A program made the position numbers and the translations under genes. This document shows, one piece after another, positions 18,564 to 25,302 of a DNA stretch of 25,373 nt (positions are counted from its first letter, which is position 1; every line of letters starts with the position of its first letter). Source of the DNA: a virus; IMG/VR virus record IMGVR_UViG_3300030099_002053, positions 1 through 25,373 of that record. The stretch is one strand, 5' to 3'. The notes below the pieces were generated by a model. It was not told the DNA's origin, made no database searches, and saw nothing but the letters and a program-made list of their open reading frames with translations.

Positions 18564-18793
18564 TTGTTACCGCCCCATAATTTTAGCACTTCATCTCTTT
18601 TTTCTTCTTCGGGTGTGGGTTTATCAATATAGTTTCCTTTCTTTAAGAAAGCGCATAACTTATTACCTGCTACGCTAACTATAGATGCTACTTCCCATCC
18701 ATCTTGCCCTTCTAAGTTTAGTGCATCAATCATGGTTTTAGGTCCATCTTGAACATCAAACACTACATATTTATTCTCCCATGTTACTTCCAT
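18560..18793 (-). CDS. DUF4177-like small protein
   Basis: This 77-residue protein shows the pattern of the DUF4177 family: an opening strand with YVVFDV, then LNLEGQDGWEVASIVSV (residues about 25-41) with the hallmark G-x-x-GWE, then a closing strand KLCAFLKK. Beyond it a charged C-terminal extension, TPEEEKRDEVLKLWGG, is predicted helical. GGAGGG lies eight bases before the ATG. The biochemical role of the family is not known to me. Its location between the ATPase and the exonuclease suggests a replication accessory. Confidence 0.6.
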   Translation of the reverse strand: MEVTWENKYVVFDVQDGPKTMIDALNLEGQDGWEVASIVSVAGNKLCAFLKKGNYIDKPTPEEEKRDEVLKLWGGNK

Positions 18794-18795
18794 AT

Positions 18796-20427
18796 TTATC
18801 CCTCCGTAGTTTTTAGTTTAATATAAGCCTGTTTTCCTTTCTTGGTTGTTTCGAAAAATTCACTTATTTTTTCAAATTTTCTATATGTGCTTGCAGGGCT
18901 TACTTTAAGTATTTTAGACGCTTCTGCTAATACATTCTTTTTCCAAACATAACCTCCAGCCATTGTTTCCTGTGGTTTAGCCCTATCTAACGCTAGTTGA
19001 TAAGCCTGTTGGAATTCTTTGAAGTTGCTTTTCTCTTTGAATACTTTAGTATTATTTTTCATAGCATCTTCTAACCAAGACACTAAGGCAGTATAACATT
19101 TCCTTACAATGTATGCGCCCTGTCTAATATTTTGAGAGTGAACAATATACCTGTCTTGTTCTCTTGAAATAGATGGGGCCATTGCTATTGTACTAAGTAC
19201 AGCCAATTTACCCATATATTCTAACAAATTCATTTCAAATAAACGAACCACATTTCGTATTTCAGGTTTTAAATTATCTATGTATCTTAACACATTGTCA
19301 TATTCCATATCCAATACGTCTTTCGCTGATGCACTGTAAACAATTGTTTTGTCTCTATCTTTACCTACAGATTCAAACCTTCTTTTTAGTAATCTATATA
19401 TTTGTAATATTCCATCTTTTAGATGTAAAGGTGGCCCTTGTGTTTCTGCTCTTGTTCCAAATCCTCTAATTACTTCTTTTCTCATGTTAGTAACTATATC
19501 ATCTGGAACGGTCCAAATGTAAGGTAGAAATCTTTGTAAAATACCTTTTTCTGCTACAGTTTTCAACATATATTCTGGAGGAAAAGTACAAGCAATAATA
19601 GTATATCTTGAATCTAAGAAAATAGTAGGTTTACCAGTCAAAATTCTTGCATATACATTAGAGCCATTATGGAAGTTATTCATTAATGTTTGAAAAACAA
19701 TATTCATATTTTCTTTATGACTTTTATCTTTGAATACACCACTACCTTCAAACTCATCTGCGAACCAAAGTCCTTGTCCATGAATAGGCCCGTATTCTAT
19801 TATCCATCTTTCTTTAGCCAAGTCTCTAGTTTCTTCTGCTAATCTTACTTGTTTATTACGTTCACTCATAAGTGGTGCTTCTTCGACCACAAACTGTTCT
19901 TGGGTTAAGGTTCTTCCTCTTAATCTCTCTTCTAATTTTCTTACTTCATCAGCATAGTTAGTTTCTATTTTACGTACTTCATCATCATAAATTTGTTGAA
20001 TCTTATTAGGGTCTTCTATAAATTTTTTATTTTCATAGTAAGTTCCTACTAATGCGGCAGTAGTATAATCTGCAAAGTTTAAAACTTTAGATTCTACATA
20101 AGGGTCATCTTCTAATTCTTTGAAGATTTCTTTAGCAACTGGATTTAACACATAAGAAATCAATGTCGTCTTTCCAGTTCTTGCTGTTTGAATCCAACAA
20201 AAATGTACTCTCGTATCTGTACTAGTTGGACCAAATGGTATCTCAACCATATTTTTAGCCAAATCTCCTAATAAAGAATAAAACCCGATAATAGAAGGTA
20301 TGTTATTATATCTTGAATAACTAGTTGCTACCTTCTCCCAGTTTCTAACTATGTAGGGTAAATCTATCTCCCTAACTTCTTCTTGTTCTTTATCTAATAT
20401 TTCATCATCATAATCATATTCATTCAT
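18796..20427 (-). CDS. P-loop ATPase, probable replicative helicase
   Basis: This is a 543-residue ATPase. The Walker A loop is WIQTARTGKTTL (residues 79-89), in which the usual first Gly is Gln. The Walker B motif is LWFADEFEG (220-228). A sensor-1-like strand is TIIACTFPP (276-284), and GILQRFLPYIW (295-305) supplies a likely arginine finger. This plan resembles DUF3987-type helicase ATPases, though not closely enough to be sure. A charged coiled-coil insertion (about 135-205) separates Walker A and B. The last 45 residues look like a winged helix (LAEASKILKVSPASTYRKFEK). Neighbours are the primase and the ERCC4 nuclease, so a DNA-unwinding role is likely. It is not an obvious MCM. Confidence 0.65.
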   Translation of the reverse strand: MNEYDYDDEILDKEQEEVREIDLPYIVRNWEKVATSYSRYNNIPSIIGFYSLLGDLAKNMVEIPFGPTSTDTRVHFCWIQTARTGKTTLISYVLNPVAKEIFKELEDDPYVESKVLNFADYTTAALVGTYYENKKFIEDPNKIQQIYDDEVRKIETNYADEVRKLEERLRGRTLTQEQFVVEEAPLMSERNKQVRLAEETRDLAKERWIIEYGPIHGQGLWFADEFEGSGVFKDKSHKENMNIVFQTLMNNFHNGSNVYARILTGKPTIFLDSRYTIIACTFPPEYMLKTVAEKGILQRFLPYIWTVPDDIVTNMRKEVIRGFGTRAETQGPPLHLKDGILQIYRLLKRRFESVGKDRDKTIVYSASAKDVLDMEYDNVLRYIDNLKPEIRNVVRLFEMNLLEYMGKLAVLSTIAMAPSISREQDRYIVHSQNIRQGAYIVRKCYTALVSWLEDAMKNNTKVFKEKSNFKEFQQAYQLALDRAKPQETMAGGYVWKKNVLAEASKILKVSPASTYRKFEKISEFFETTKKGKQAYIKLKTTEG

Positions 20428-21119
20428 TGTTTCACCTTCTTTTCTGAGTTAAAAACGGATAAGATTTTATCTGCTGTTACATCTCCTATTCCGTCTAAGG
20501 AACATAGTTCCCTTTTACTACAGTCTCCTATCTCCATAAGTGACCCGTATTTCTTAATAAGCATCTTTGCTTTCTTTTCGCTTATACCTTTAATTGATGT
20601 TAACATATTAATGCGTATATCATCAGTAGTTAATCTTTTAAAGATATGAGGTTTAATTGGTTCTCTTTCGTGACCTTGCATTTTAGAAACGGTACAAATA
20701 ATTGAAGCCGCCGCATGTTCACTTGTAACCCATACAGGTTTAATATCTGAGTCTAACATTATTCTTCCTAATGCTCCGAAAAACCTATTCGTTAGAAATC
20801 TCTTTTTATCTCCAATGGGTCTTTTATCATATTTAGCAGAATGGTCTGTATATTGTAAAGCATCTCCTAGTGAACCATAAATAATAACAATATTAGTTTT
20901 GTAACATCTATCCATATTATCTAGTTGTGTCCATAATCTTCTACTCATTACTGAGCCTAAGAAATCAAGGCTTGATTTAGCCTCAAAGCATACATCGCCA
21001 ATTACATAATCTCCGACTTCAATCCATTGTTTAGTAGTCTGTATATTTAATGACTTAGCCTTTTCAATTACTAAGTCTGTGAGAATTGATTTCTCTCTAC
21101 TATCAATTATTAAACTCAT
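20424..21119 (-). CDS. XPF/Hef-like ERCC4 nuclease with helix-hairpin-helix tail
   Basis: This 231-residue structure-specific endonuclease has the ERCC4 core: IDSRE (5-9), EVGDYVIGD (34-42), then FEAKSSLDFLGSVMSRRLWTQL (45-66, quoted by motif; key residues E46, K48, D52, R60/R61, Q65). The usual ERK triad reads EAK. Two helix-hairpin-helix motifs follow: TSIKGISEKKAKMLIKKYG (174-192) and SLDGIGDVTADKIL (207-220). There is no helicase domain, so it resembles crenarchaeal XPF or viral single-domain forms. Family members cut flaps and forks next to duplex DNA. The start lies two bases after the stop of the tandem PIP-like microprotein, and its end overlaps the ATPase start by ATGA. Confidence 0.88.
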   Translation of the reverse strand: MSLIIDSREKSILTDLVIEKAKSLNIQTTKQWIEVGDYVIGDVCFEAKSSLDFLGSVMSRRLWTQLDNMDRCYKTNIVIIYGSLGDALQYTDHSAKYDKRPIGDKKRFLTNRFFGALGRIMLDSDIKPVWVTSEHAAASIICTVSKMQGHEREPIKPHIFKRLTTDDIRINMLTSIKGISEKKAKMLIKKYGSLMEIGDCSKRELCSLDGIGDVTADKILSVFNSEKKVKQ

Positions 21120-21121
21120 AA

Positions 21122-21205
21122 TTATTCCTCAATTTCTAATCCAAAATCTAACAGCGTCATTTGTTCTTCTAATATTAATCCATATTCAAACAGTGTTTTT
21201 TGCAT
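21122..21205 (-). CDS. 27-aa tandem PIP-box-like microprotein
   Basis: This ORF is too short for standard gene callers but is well supported. GGAGGT lies six bases before the ATG, there is one base between it and the primase stop, and two bases separate its stop from the ERCC4 nuclease start. The product is a start Met plus two exact 13-residue units: QKTLFEYGLILEE and QMTLLDFGLEIEE (7 of 13 identical; about 28 of 39 bases). Each unit begins with Q-x-x-L-x-x-aromatic, the core of an archaeal PIP box (compare QATLFDF of archaeal RFC large subunits and QKTLDEWF at the end of this virus's PolB). It presumably binds PCNA. The second aromatic of a full PIP box is Gly in both units. Confidence 0.72.
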   Translation of the reverse strand: MQKTLFEYGLILEEQMTLLDFGLEIEE

Positions 21206-21206
21206 T

Positions 21207-22322
21207 TTATAACCTCCAACATTTTCCTACACAATACCCTTGACCAATTAAAGTTTCACATCTGGGAAAACTGTAATCTTTTTCCAAAATAGAACCCATT
21301 CTTTGTTTCGTTATTGATTCATTGAAATCTAACCACACGTTATAACTTTCGTGTAAATTTTTTATCTCCGCAACAATTTGATTTCCTATTCTGTTACGGG
21401 TTTCTTTATCGGGAACCACGTTTGTATTCATAAATGGAATACTTAAATCAGTCCACAATAATAACTCTTTATACCAACTAACTAATCTCATTCTAGCATC
21501 ATCAGTTGGATTTTCTACCATAATAGCACTATGCATACATGGAGGCATCGGTAGATTACCCACATTAATCACATCGGCCTCGACTTTTGATTGTTTTATC
21601 GGTGCTACTTTAGGCCATTCAACTAGTGTTTTTCCATAAGTTTCTCTTACTTCGAATCTTGGTTTCATCGCTAGCCTTAATAATTCATCCCCATTTAAAA
21701 GAGTATCATTAACAGTTAAAGGAATACAATAAAAACAACCAGTTCCGTAAGAAGATTTTAGATTCATAGTATTTCTAATGCGTCTTAGTCTTCTTTCCTG
21801 TATTCCAGAACTATCCAAAGTTCCGTTTACTGTTACTTTTTTAACTTCGTTAAAGAAAGCAGTTAATCTTCTAATGTCCTTTATTTGTTTTCCATAAACA
21901 TATAAATGAAAACCTCTACCTGAAAAAGACATATCAAATTTATAATCTCTTTCGAGTAAATAATTTTGTACTAAACGTAAATCTACTAAACATTTATCTA
22001 TAGCATTGGGACTAATCATTGTAGCCCCTGTTATTTTATCTACTTCTCCATGATGAGAGTCGAAATCTAAGAACACTCTATCGAGAATAACTGTAGATGT
22101 TACTGCTTGTTTGAATGTATATTGTTCATAATCATAAACAGATGTAAAACAATTCATCTTTCCATTGTGTGTTTTAACCCAACTATTGAAATCCTCTCTA
22201 CTATGAACTACAATTCTTTTACTACCAAAAGTATTAGTTTGTTTATTAGCACTAGGCCAAACTTCTCTAGGGAACTTCATATCATCTATGGGTTTATCCC
22301 TATTCATATTTAGTAAACTCAT
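21207..22322 (-). CDS. archaeo-eukaryotic primase fused to PriL-type Fe-S domain
   Basis: This 371-residue protein starts with a primase small-subunit (PriS/AEP) core. Motif I is VFLDFDSHH (D86, D88). Motif II is SGRGFHLYVYG (S134 to H139). The motif III Asp is probably D170 in TLDSSG, and RLRRIRNTMN (178-187) matches the 'RxxGTxN' region. From about residue 255 it looks like the C-terminal domain of the large subunit PriL: MPPCMHSAI, then a helix-rich stretch, then FPRCETLIGQGYCVGKCW. The four cysteines C262, C355, C364 and C368 are placed as [4Fe-4S] ligands. It thus combines both primase subunits in one chain and should make primers for the viral polymerase. AEP-PriL fusions are known from archaeal plasmids and viruses (pTN2-like). 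Confidence 0.82.
   Translation of the reverse strand: MSLLNMNRDKPIDDMKFPREVWPSANKQTNTFGSKRIVVHSREDFNSWVKTHNGKMNCFTSVYDYEQYTFKQAVTSTVILDRVFLDFDSHHGEVDKITGATMISPNAIDKCLVDLRLVQNYLLERDYKFDMSFSGRGFHLYVYGKQIKDIRRLTAFFNEVKKVTVNGTLDSSGIQERRLRRIRNTMNLKSSYGTGCFYCIPLTVNDTLLNGDELLRLAMKPRFEVRETYGKTLVEWPKVAPIKQSKVEADVINVGNLPMPPCMHSAIMVENPTDDARMRLVSWYKELLLWTDLSIPFMNTNVVPDKETRNRIGNQIVAEIKNLHESYNVWLDFNESITKQRMGSILEKDYSFPRCETLIGQGYCVGKCWRL
21212..21217 (-). promoter_or_regulatory. ribosome-binding site GGAGGT of the microprotein gene
   Basis: A perfect GGAGGT lies inside the last Trp-Arg-Leu codons of the primase, six bases before the microprotein ATG. It is as strong as any site in the operon and is the main evidence that this 27-codon ORF is translated. 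Confidence 0.75.
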
Positions 22323-22474
22323 TGAAATAACACCAAACCAACTACGATAATAGTTAATATGTTTACAACATTAACCATCATAATTATTCTATTACTAAAC
22401 TTAAGAGTAGCATGAATTTCTTCCATAGTTTCTGTAAGTTTCTTTTGCCCTTCTAACATTTCATCAAAAACCAT
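22319..22474 (-). CDS. 51-aa coiled-coil plus membrane-anchor protein
   Basis: This small ORF overlaps the upstream 162-residue gene by 11 bases and ends TGA inside the primase start (CAATGAG). The N-terminal half is a charged helix with heptad-like hydrophobics (MLEGQKKLTETMEEIHATLK). The C-terminal half, about residues 31-50, is a hydrophobic membrane segment (MMVNVVNILTIIVVGLVLF). A GGTGG ribosome-binding site precedes the ATG. It is the only gene that fits the otherwise unfilled gap between its neighbours. Together with the 53-residue protein it gives the replication operon two small membrane proteins. Function unknown. Confidence 0.6.
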   Translation of the reverse strand: MVFDEMLEGQKKLTETMEEIHATLKFSNRIIMMVNVVNILTIIVVGLVLFQ

Positions 22475-22952
22475 TTCCACCAACTCTCTTAACTTTTACA
22501 TTCCCAACTCTAGTTTTTACTTTACCATCTTTTTCTTCTAAAGACGGTTTATTATTTACTATAACATCTTTACCTTCTATTAAATCTTCTAACTCTGTAA
22601 CTGGATTATTAATATGTTTATATTTATCAGTTAAAGTTGCGGGCTTTTCCACTGGAAGTATAGGTTGACTTTTTTCATTCTCATTAAAGTTAACCGTAGC
22701 CGATTCGAACTTCTCTTGAAATGCTTTCATTACTTCTTCCTCCAGTTTAGAAATCACTGATTCTTTAAACAGTTTACCGAATGTCAAATCATCTTTAACT
22801 CTCATTTCCCATATAAGTTCTAATTGGTCTTTCAACTCGACTTCATGATAAAGTTCTTCTGACAGATTTTTTGCTACATTTTTCAACTTCAATAACTCAT
22901 GAAATTTCCAGTCCTTACTATTAATTTTTGTCTTTATTTTATCTTGCATCAT
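22464..22952 (-). CDS. helical hypothetical protein with disordered tail
   Basis: This 162-residue protein is not recognised. Residues 1-90 are strongly charged and helical (many Lys, Glu, Leu: KDWKFHELLKLKNVAKNLSE), with no cysteines. Residues about 91-150 are low in hydrophobics and rich in Pro, Asn, Glu and Lys, probably disordered. The end is basic (VKTRVGNVKVKRVGG). The start codon overlaps the zinc-ribbon stop; a second ATG follows immediately and either may be used. The layout of a helical domain, a linker and a basic tail suits a protein- or DNA-bridging accessory factor, but this is only a reading of composition. Confidence 0.6.
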   Translation of the reverse strand: MMQDKIKTKINSKDWKFHELLKLKNVAKNLSEELYHEVELKDQLELIWEMRVKDDLTFGKLFKESVISKLEEEVMKAFQEKFESATVNFNENEKSQPILPVEKPATLTDKYKHINNPVTELEDLIEGKDVIVNNKPSLEEKDGKVKTRVGNVKVKRVGGNGF

Positions 22953-23098
22953 ATATCACCTAATTTTCTTATGTTTCTATTATCTACCACTATCCTTAAT
23001 TGTCCGCCACAACTTTTACATTTGTTTGATTTCTTATGTAGTTCAAATCTTTCACTACATACTTTGCATTCTTTTATTCTTTTATACCCTTTAGCCAT
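22949..23098 (-). CDS. 49-aa zinc-ribbon protein
   Basis: The true start is the ATG at 23098-23096, one base after the nuclease stop, with GGTGAT before it; the frame extends further upstream but that part lies inside the nuclease gene. It holds two CxxC knuckles, KECKVCSERF (about residues 9-18) and NKCKSCGGQL (about 25-34), then a strand RIVVDN. The short 12-residue spacing suggests a compact ribbon. The overall charge is basic. Likely a nucleic-acid-binding accessory; no specific function is seen. Confidence 0.65.
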   Translation of the reverse strand: MAKGYKRIKECKVCSERFELHKKSNKCKSCGGQLRIVVDNRNIRKLGDI

Positions 23099-23099
23099 A

Positions 23100-23960
23100 T
23101 CACCACTCCCACAATTCTGACTGTTGTGCTGAATCACAAAGAGCAGTATAAGAGCAATATTGACATTTAGCGTAATGGTATGAAGCGGGAAATACGCCTT
23201 GCTCATAAGCATGAATTAACACGCCTATTCTTCTTTTGATTCTATTTACATTACCTTTCTTAACTTCTTCTAATTGAAAATAATTAGAATCAGGATAATA
23301 CCAAGCCCAATGGGTTACTTCTCCTAAGTTACAATCAGGGTCGGCTTCCATTAACACTTTATAAAAGGCCATCTCATTTCTCATGTGTGCTTGTTTTCTA
23401 TCCTTCCATGCTCCAGTCTTTAACTCTACAGGGATTATACTATTACCTTCTTGGAACACTCTATCTATAATACCTTGAAGATGAACTGTGTAATCTCTTT
23501 TTAACATAAACTTAGTTCCTCTACCTGACATCCCAACATCTTTAGGAATTATTAGTTTCGCATTACATTGTATTTCGTTGCCCACTGGTAAGAAAGTATC
23601 TAAAATATCTTCTTTTCTCGATTGAATAAATCTTTCAGTTTCAAACGCAGAAATAGTTTGATAAAGGTCGCCATAATCATCTATTGGAAATAATCCCATG
23701 CAATAATCATAGACACTATTTTCATCTAATTCTTCTGCTTTTTTTAAATCAAATTGATTATAAAAATCTTCATATGAATTATGGACTATTGTTCCTTTAA
23801 TCATAGCCATATTTGGTTCTGTCTTTCTTCTTTCTATGTAACTAAATTCATACTGCTTTCTACAAAATTCAAATGTATTTAATGACGATTTAGTTACTTT
23901 TAACTGCGGCATAGCAGGGTCTTCTTCCCATTCGGGATTCCATTGATATGTATATTCCAT
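23100..23960 (-). CDS. Cas4/RecB-like PD-(D/E)XK nuclease with Fe-S cysteines and PIP-like C-terminus
   Basis: This 286-residue nuclease shows the RecB/Cas4 motifs in order. KSSLNTFEFCRKQYEFSYI (24-42) holds C33. KGTIVHNSYEDF (55-66) holds the motif I His60. QGIIDRV (162-168) holds D166, and VELKTG (178-183) holds E179 and K181. The QxxxY-like helix is MRNEMAFYKVLM (193-204). Then come C266, C269 and C275 (KCQYCSYTALC), which with C33 should ligate a [4Fe-4S] cluster. Such enzymes resect DNA ends. No CRISPR genes are near, so a replication or recombination role is likely. The last seven residues, QSELWEW, have the PIP spacing Q-x-x-L-x-x-W. AGGAGG precedes the ATG. Confidence 0.85.
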   Translation of the reverse strand: MEYTYQWNPEWEEDPAMPQLKVTKSSLNTFEFCRKQYEFSYIERRKTEPNMAMIKGTIVHNSYEDFYNQFDLKKAEELDENSVYDYCMGLFPIDDYGDLYQTISAFETERFIQSRKEDILDTFLPVGNEIQCNAKLIIPKDVGMSGRGTKFMLKRDYTVHLQGIIDRVFQEGNSIIPVELKTGAWKDRKQAHMRNEMAFYKVLMEADPDCNLGEVTHWAWYYPDSNYFQLEEVKKGNVNRIKRRIGVLIHAYEQGVFPASYHYAKCQYCSYTALCDSAQQSELWEW

Positions 23961-23986
23961 TATATTTTCCTCCTTTTATTTAGACA

Positions 23987-24922
23987 TCAAAACCATTCAT
24001 CCAATGTTTTTTGTTTCCCATCCTCTTTCACTTTTGATATATCCCAATTCATAGCATCAAATATAGGTTTTACCTTTTTTAAAACTTCTGACTCTGATAG
24101 AAATAACCAATCAGGTTCGTAGTCTTTTAATTCTTCTATATTTCTAACTGCTATGTAACCTGCTTTCTTTTCTTCCCCATTCCAATTAGTATATGTTTGG
24201 GGTTGTCCGATTTTAAAATTACATTTCATGTGATAAAATGAATCATCCAATTTATCCTTTTTATTTACGTGTTCATTATAATAAAGAACACCTGCGAATC
24301 CTCCACCGAAAGCAGGTCTTTTTCCTTCAACGGTTGTGCATTGTTTTAATTTTTTATTACAGGATTCCTTTTCACAGACAGCGCTAGATAAAACACTTAG
24401 TAATCCTCTGATATAATCAACATCATATATTTTCTTACATTTAAATTCGGGACATTTAACTTTTAATCTGTTTTCTTTTACTCTACTTCTTTTAATTAAA
24501 TCGGTTTTATCAACTTGACCAGTTCTAACTTTATCATACATATCTCTTACATAAGATATAATATCTTCTTCTGTCTTTTGATTAATCCACATCTCTAATG
24601 CTGTCTTTTGAACTTCTTTCCCAATGACAGATTCAGCAATTCTTTTTAGAGTAAAACCAGTGCAAACAAATTCAGGTTCTTGTAAATGAACACCATCCTT
24701 CCAATTAATAAAACCTGCATTTCTATTTCTAGTTGCTCCAACTCCTAATACAGAATAGTATTTCTCGAACTCTAAATCCATAGGATGGTCTTCTAATCCC
24801 ATAAGATTAGGAAATACATTTTCTTGTATATGTGTATTCAATATCTCTCTAACTTCTTGAGCCTTCTCAATAGAAGGAACAGGAACATAAAGAGAATCAG
24901 TATGTGCATAAACTACTTGCAT
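23987..24922 (-). CDS. polB: family B DNA polymerase, C-terminal fragment (motif C, thumb, PIP box)
   Basis: This 311-residue protein begins MQVVYAHTDSLYV, which is polymerase motif C; the usual YxDTDS is YAHTDS (H7, D9). Next comes the LEFEKYYSVLGV strand, a KKRY-like TRNRNAGF (64-71), then TGFTLKRIAESVIGKEVQKTALE. A Cys-rich insertion (C157, C162, C183, C188, C195, C234) lies in the thumb. The last 50 residues, with DYEPDWLFLSESEVLKKVKPI, match the usual thumb end. The protein closes with QKTLDEWF (304-311), an excellent PIP box for PCNA. The polymerase is split: the preceding part ends at 25299 and another ORF lies between. The two chains must assemble to give an active palm. AGGAGTGA precedes the ATG. 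Confidence 0.85.
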   Translation of the reverse strand: MQVVYAHTDSLYVPVPSIEKAQEVREILNTHIQENVFPNLMGLEDHPMDLEFEKYYSVLGVGATRNRNAGFINWKDGVHLQEPEFVCTGFTLKRIAESVIGKEVQKTALEMWINQKTEEDIISYVRDMYDKVRTGQVDKTDLIKRSRVKENRLKVKCPEFKCKKIYDVDYIRGLLSVLSSAVCEKESCNKKLKQCTTVEGKRPAFGGGFAGVLYYNEHVNKKDKLDDSFYHMKCNFKIGQPQTYTNWNGEEKKAGYIAVRNIEELKDYEPDWLFLSESEVLKKVKPIFDAMNWDISKVKEDGKQKTLDEWF

Positions 24923-25302
24923 TATAATTCACTCCTGTTAAATTTATTTGCAAAGTATTCTGCTTCTCCTTTATATTTAAAATCCCTTCCATCCACATCG
25001 CAATAAATTATTTTTACTCTTGGGTTTAATTTATACATAATTTCAACTCTACGGTTGGGTAATGTGCAGTTAGGATTTTTACAATCTAAGGCCAACCTTT
25101 TATCGGGGTCTACCCTCTTACTTTTGAAGGCGTTTGCCCAACCACATTTACAGAACCATACTCCGACATTAAGGTGTTTTTTCATTGTAGGTTCAGTATT
25201 ATCTAATTTATTAAGTAATTTTATACCTTCGTCTATTACTTCTTTATGTGTAGCGTTTAGTAAAATAAACAATTTTTTTAAATTTATATTTTCTAATTTC
25301 AT
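24922..25302 (-). CDS. Cys-rich putative zinc protein lodged inside the split polymerase gene
   Basis: This 126-residue ORF lies exactly between the two polymerase fragments. Its ATG overlaps the stop of the N-terminal piece (ATGA), and its stop overlaps the start of the C-terminal piece (TAATG). The N-terminal half is helical (NLKKLFILLNATHKEVIDEG). The middle holds WFCKCGWANAF (C51, C53) and LDCKNPNC (C74, C79), a likely zinc site, with a fifth Cys at 101. No LAGLIDADG, GIY-YIG or HNH signature of homing endonucleases and no intein block is visible. It might be a polymerase accessory, a distant or degraded homing nuclease, or an unrelated insertion. Confidence 0.65.
   Translation of the reverse strand: MKLENINLKKLFILLNATHKEVIDEGIKLLNKLDNTEPTMKKHLNVGVWFCKCGWANAFKSKRVDPDKRLALDCKNPNCTLPNRRVEIMYKLNPRVKIIYCDVDGRDFKYKGEAEYFANKFNRSEL

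Noticed and set aside
22680-22710. TTCGA-type sequence resembling a tRNA T-loop
   Set aside because: No cloverleaf or acceptor stem can be drawn around it, and it lies within a coding region.
23099-23212. N-terminal 38-residue hydrophobic extension of the zinc-ribbon protein
   Set aside because: It lies fully inside the nuclease gene in another frame; the ATG at 23098 follows that gene's stop and has its own GGTGAT.
23100-23960. CRISPR adaptation gene (cas4) implying a CRISPR locus
   Set aside because: No cas1, cas2 or repeat-spacer array is visible, and the operon is for replication.
24922-25302. Split intein or in-frame intein at PolB motif C
   Set aside because: Motif C is a known intein site, but no Cys/Ser splice-start block, HN-C/S/T end block or in-frame continuity is present; each fragment has its own stop or start codon.
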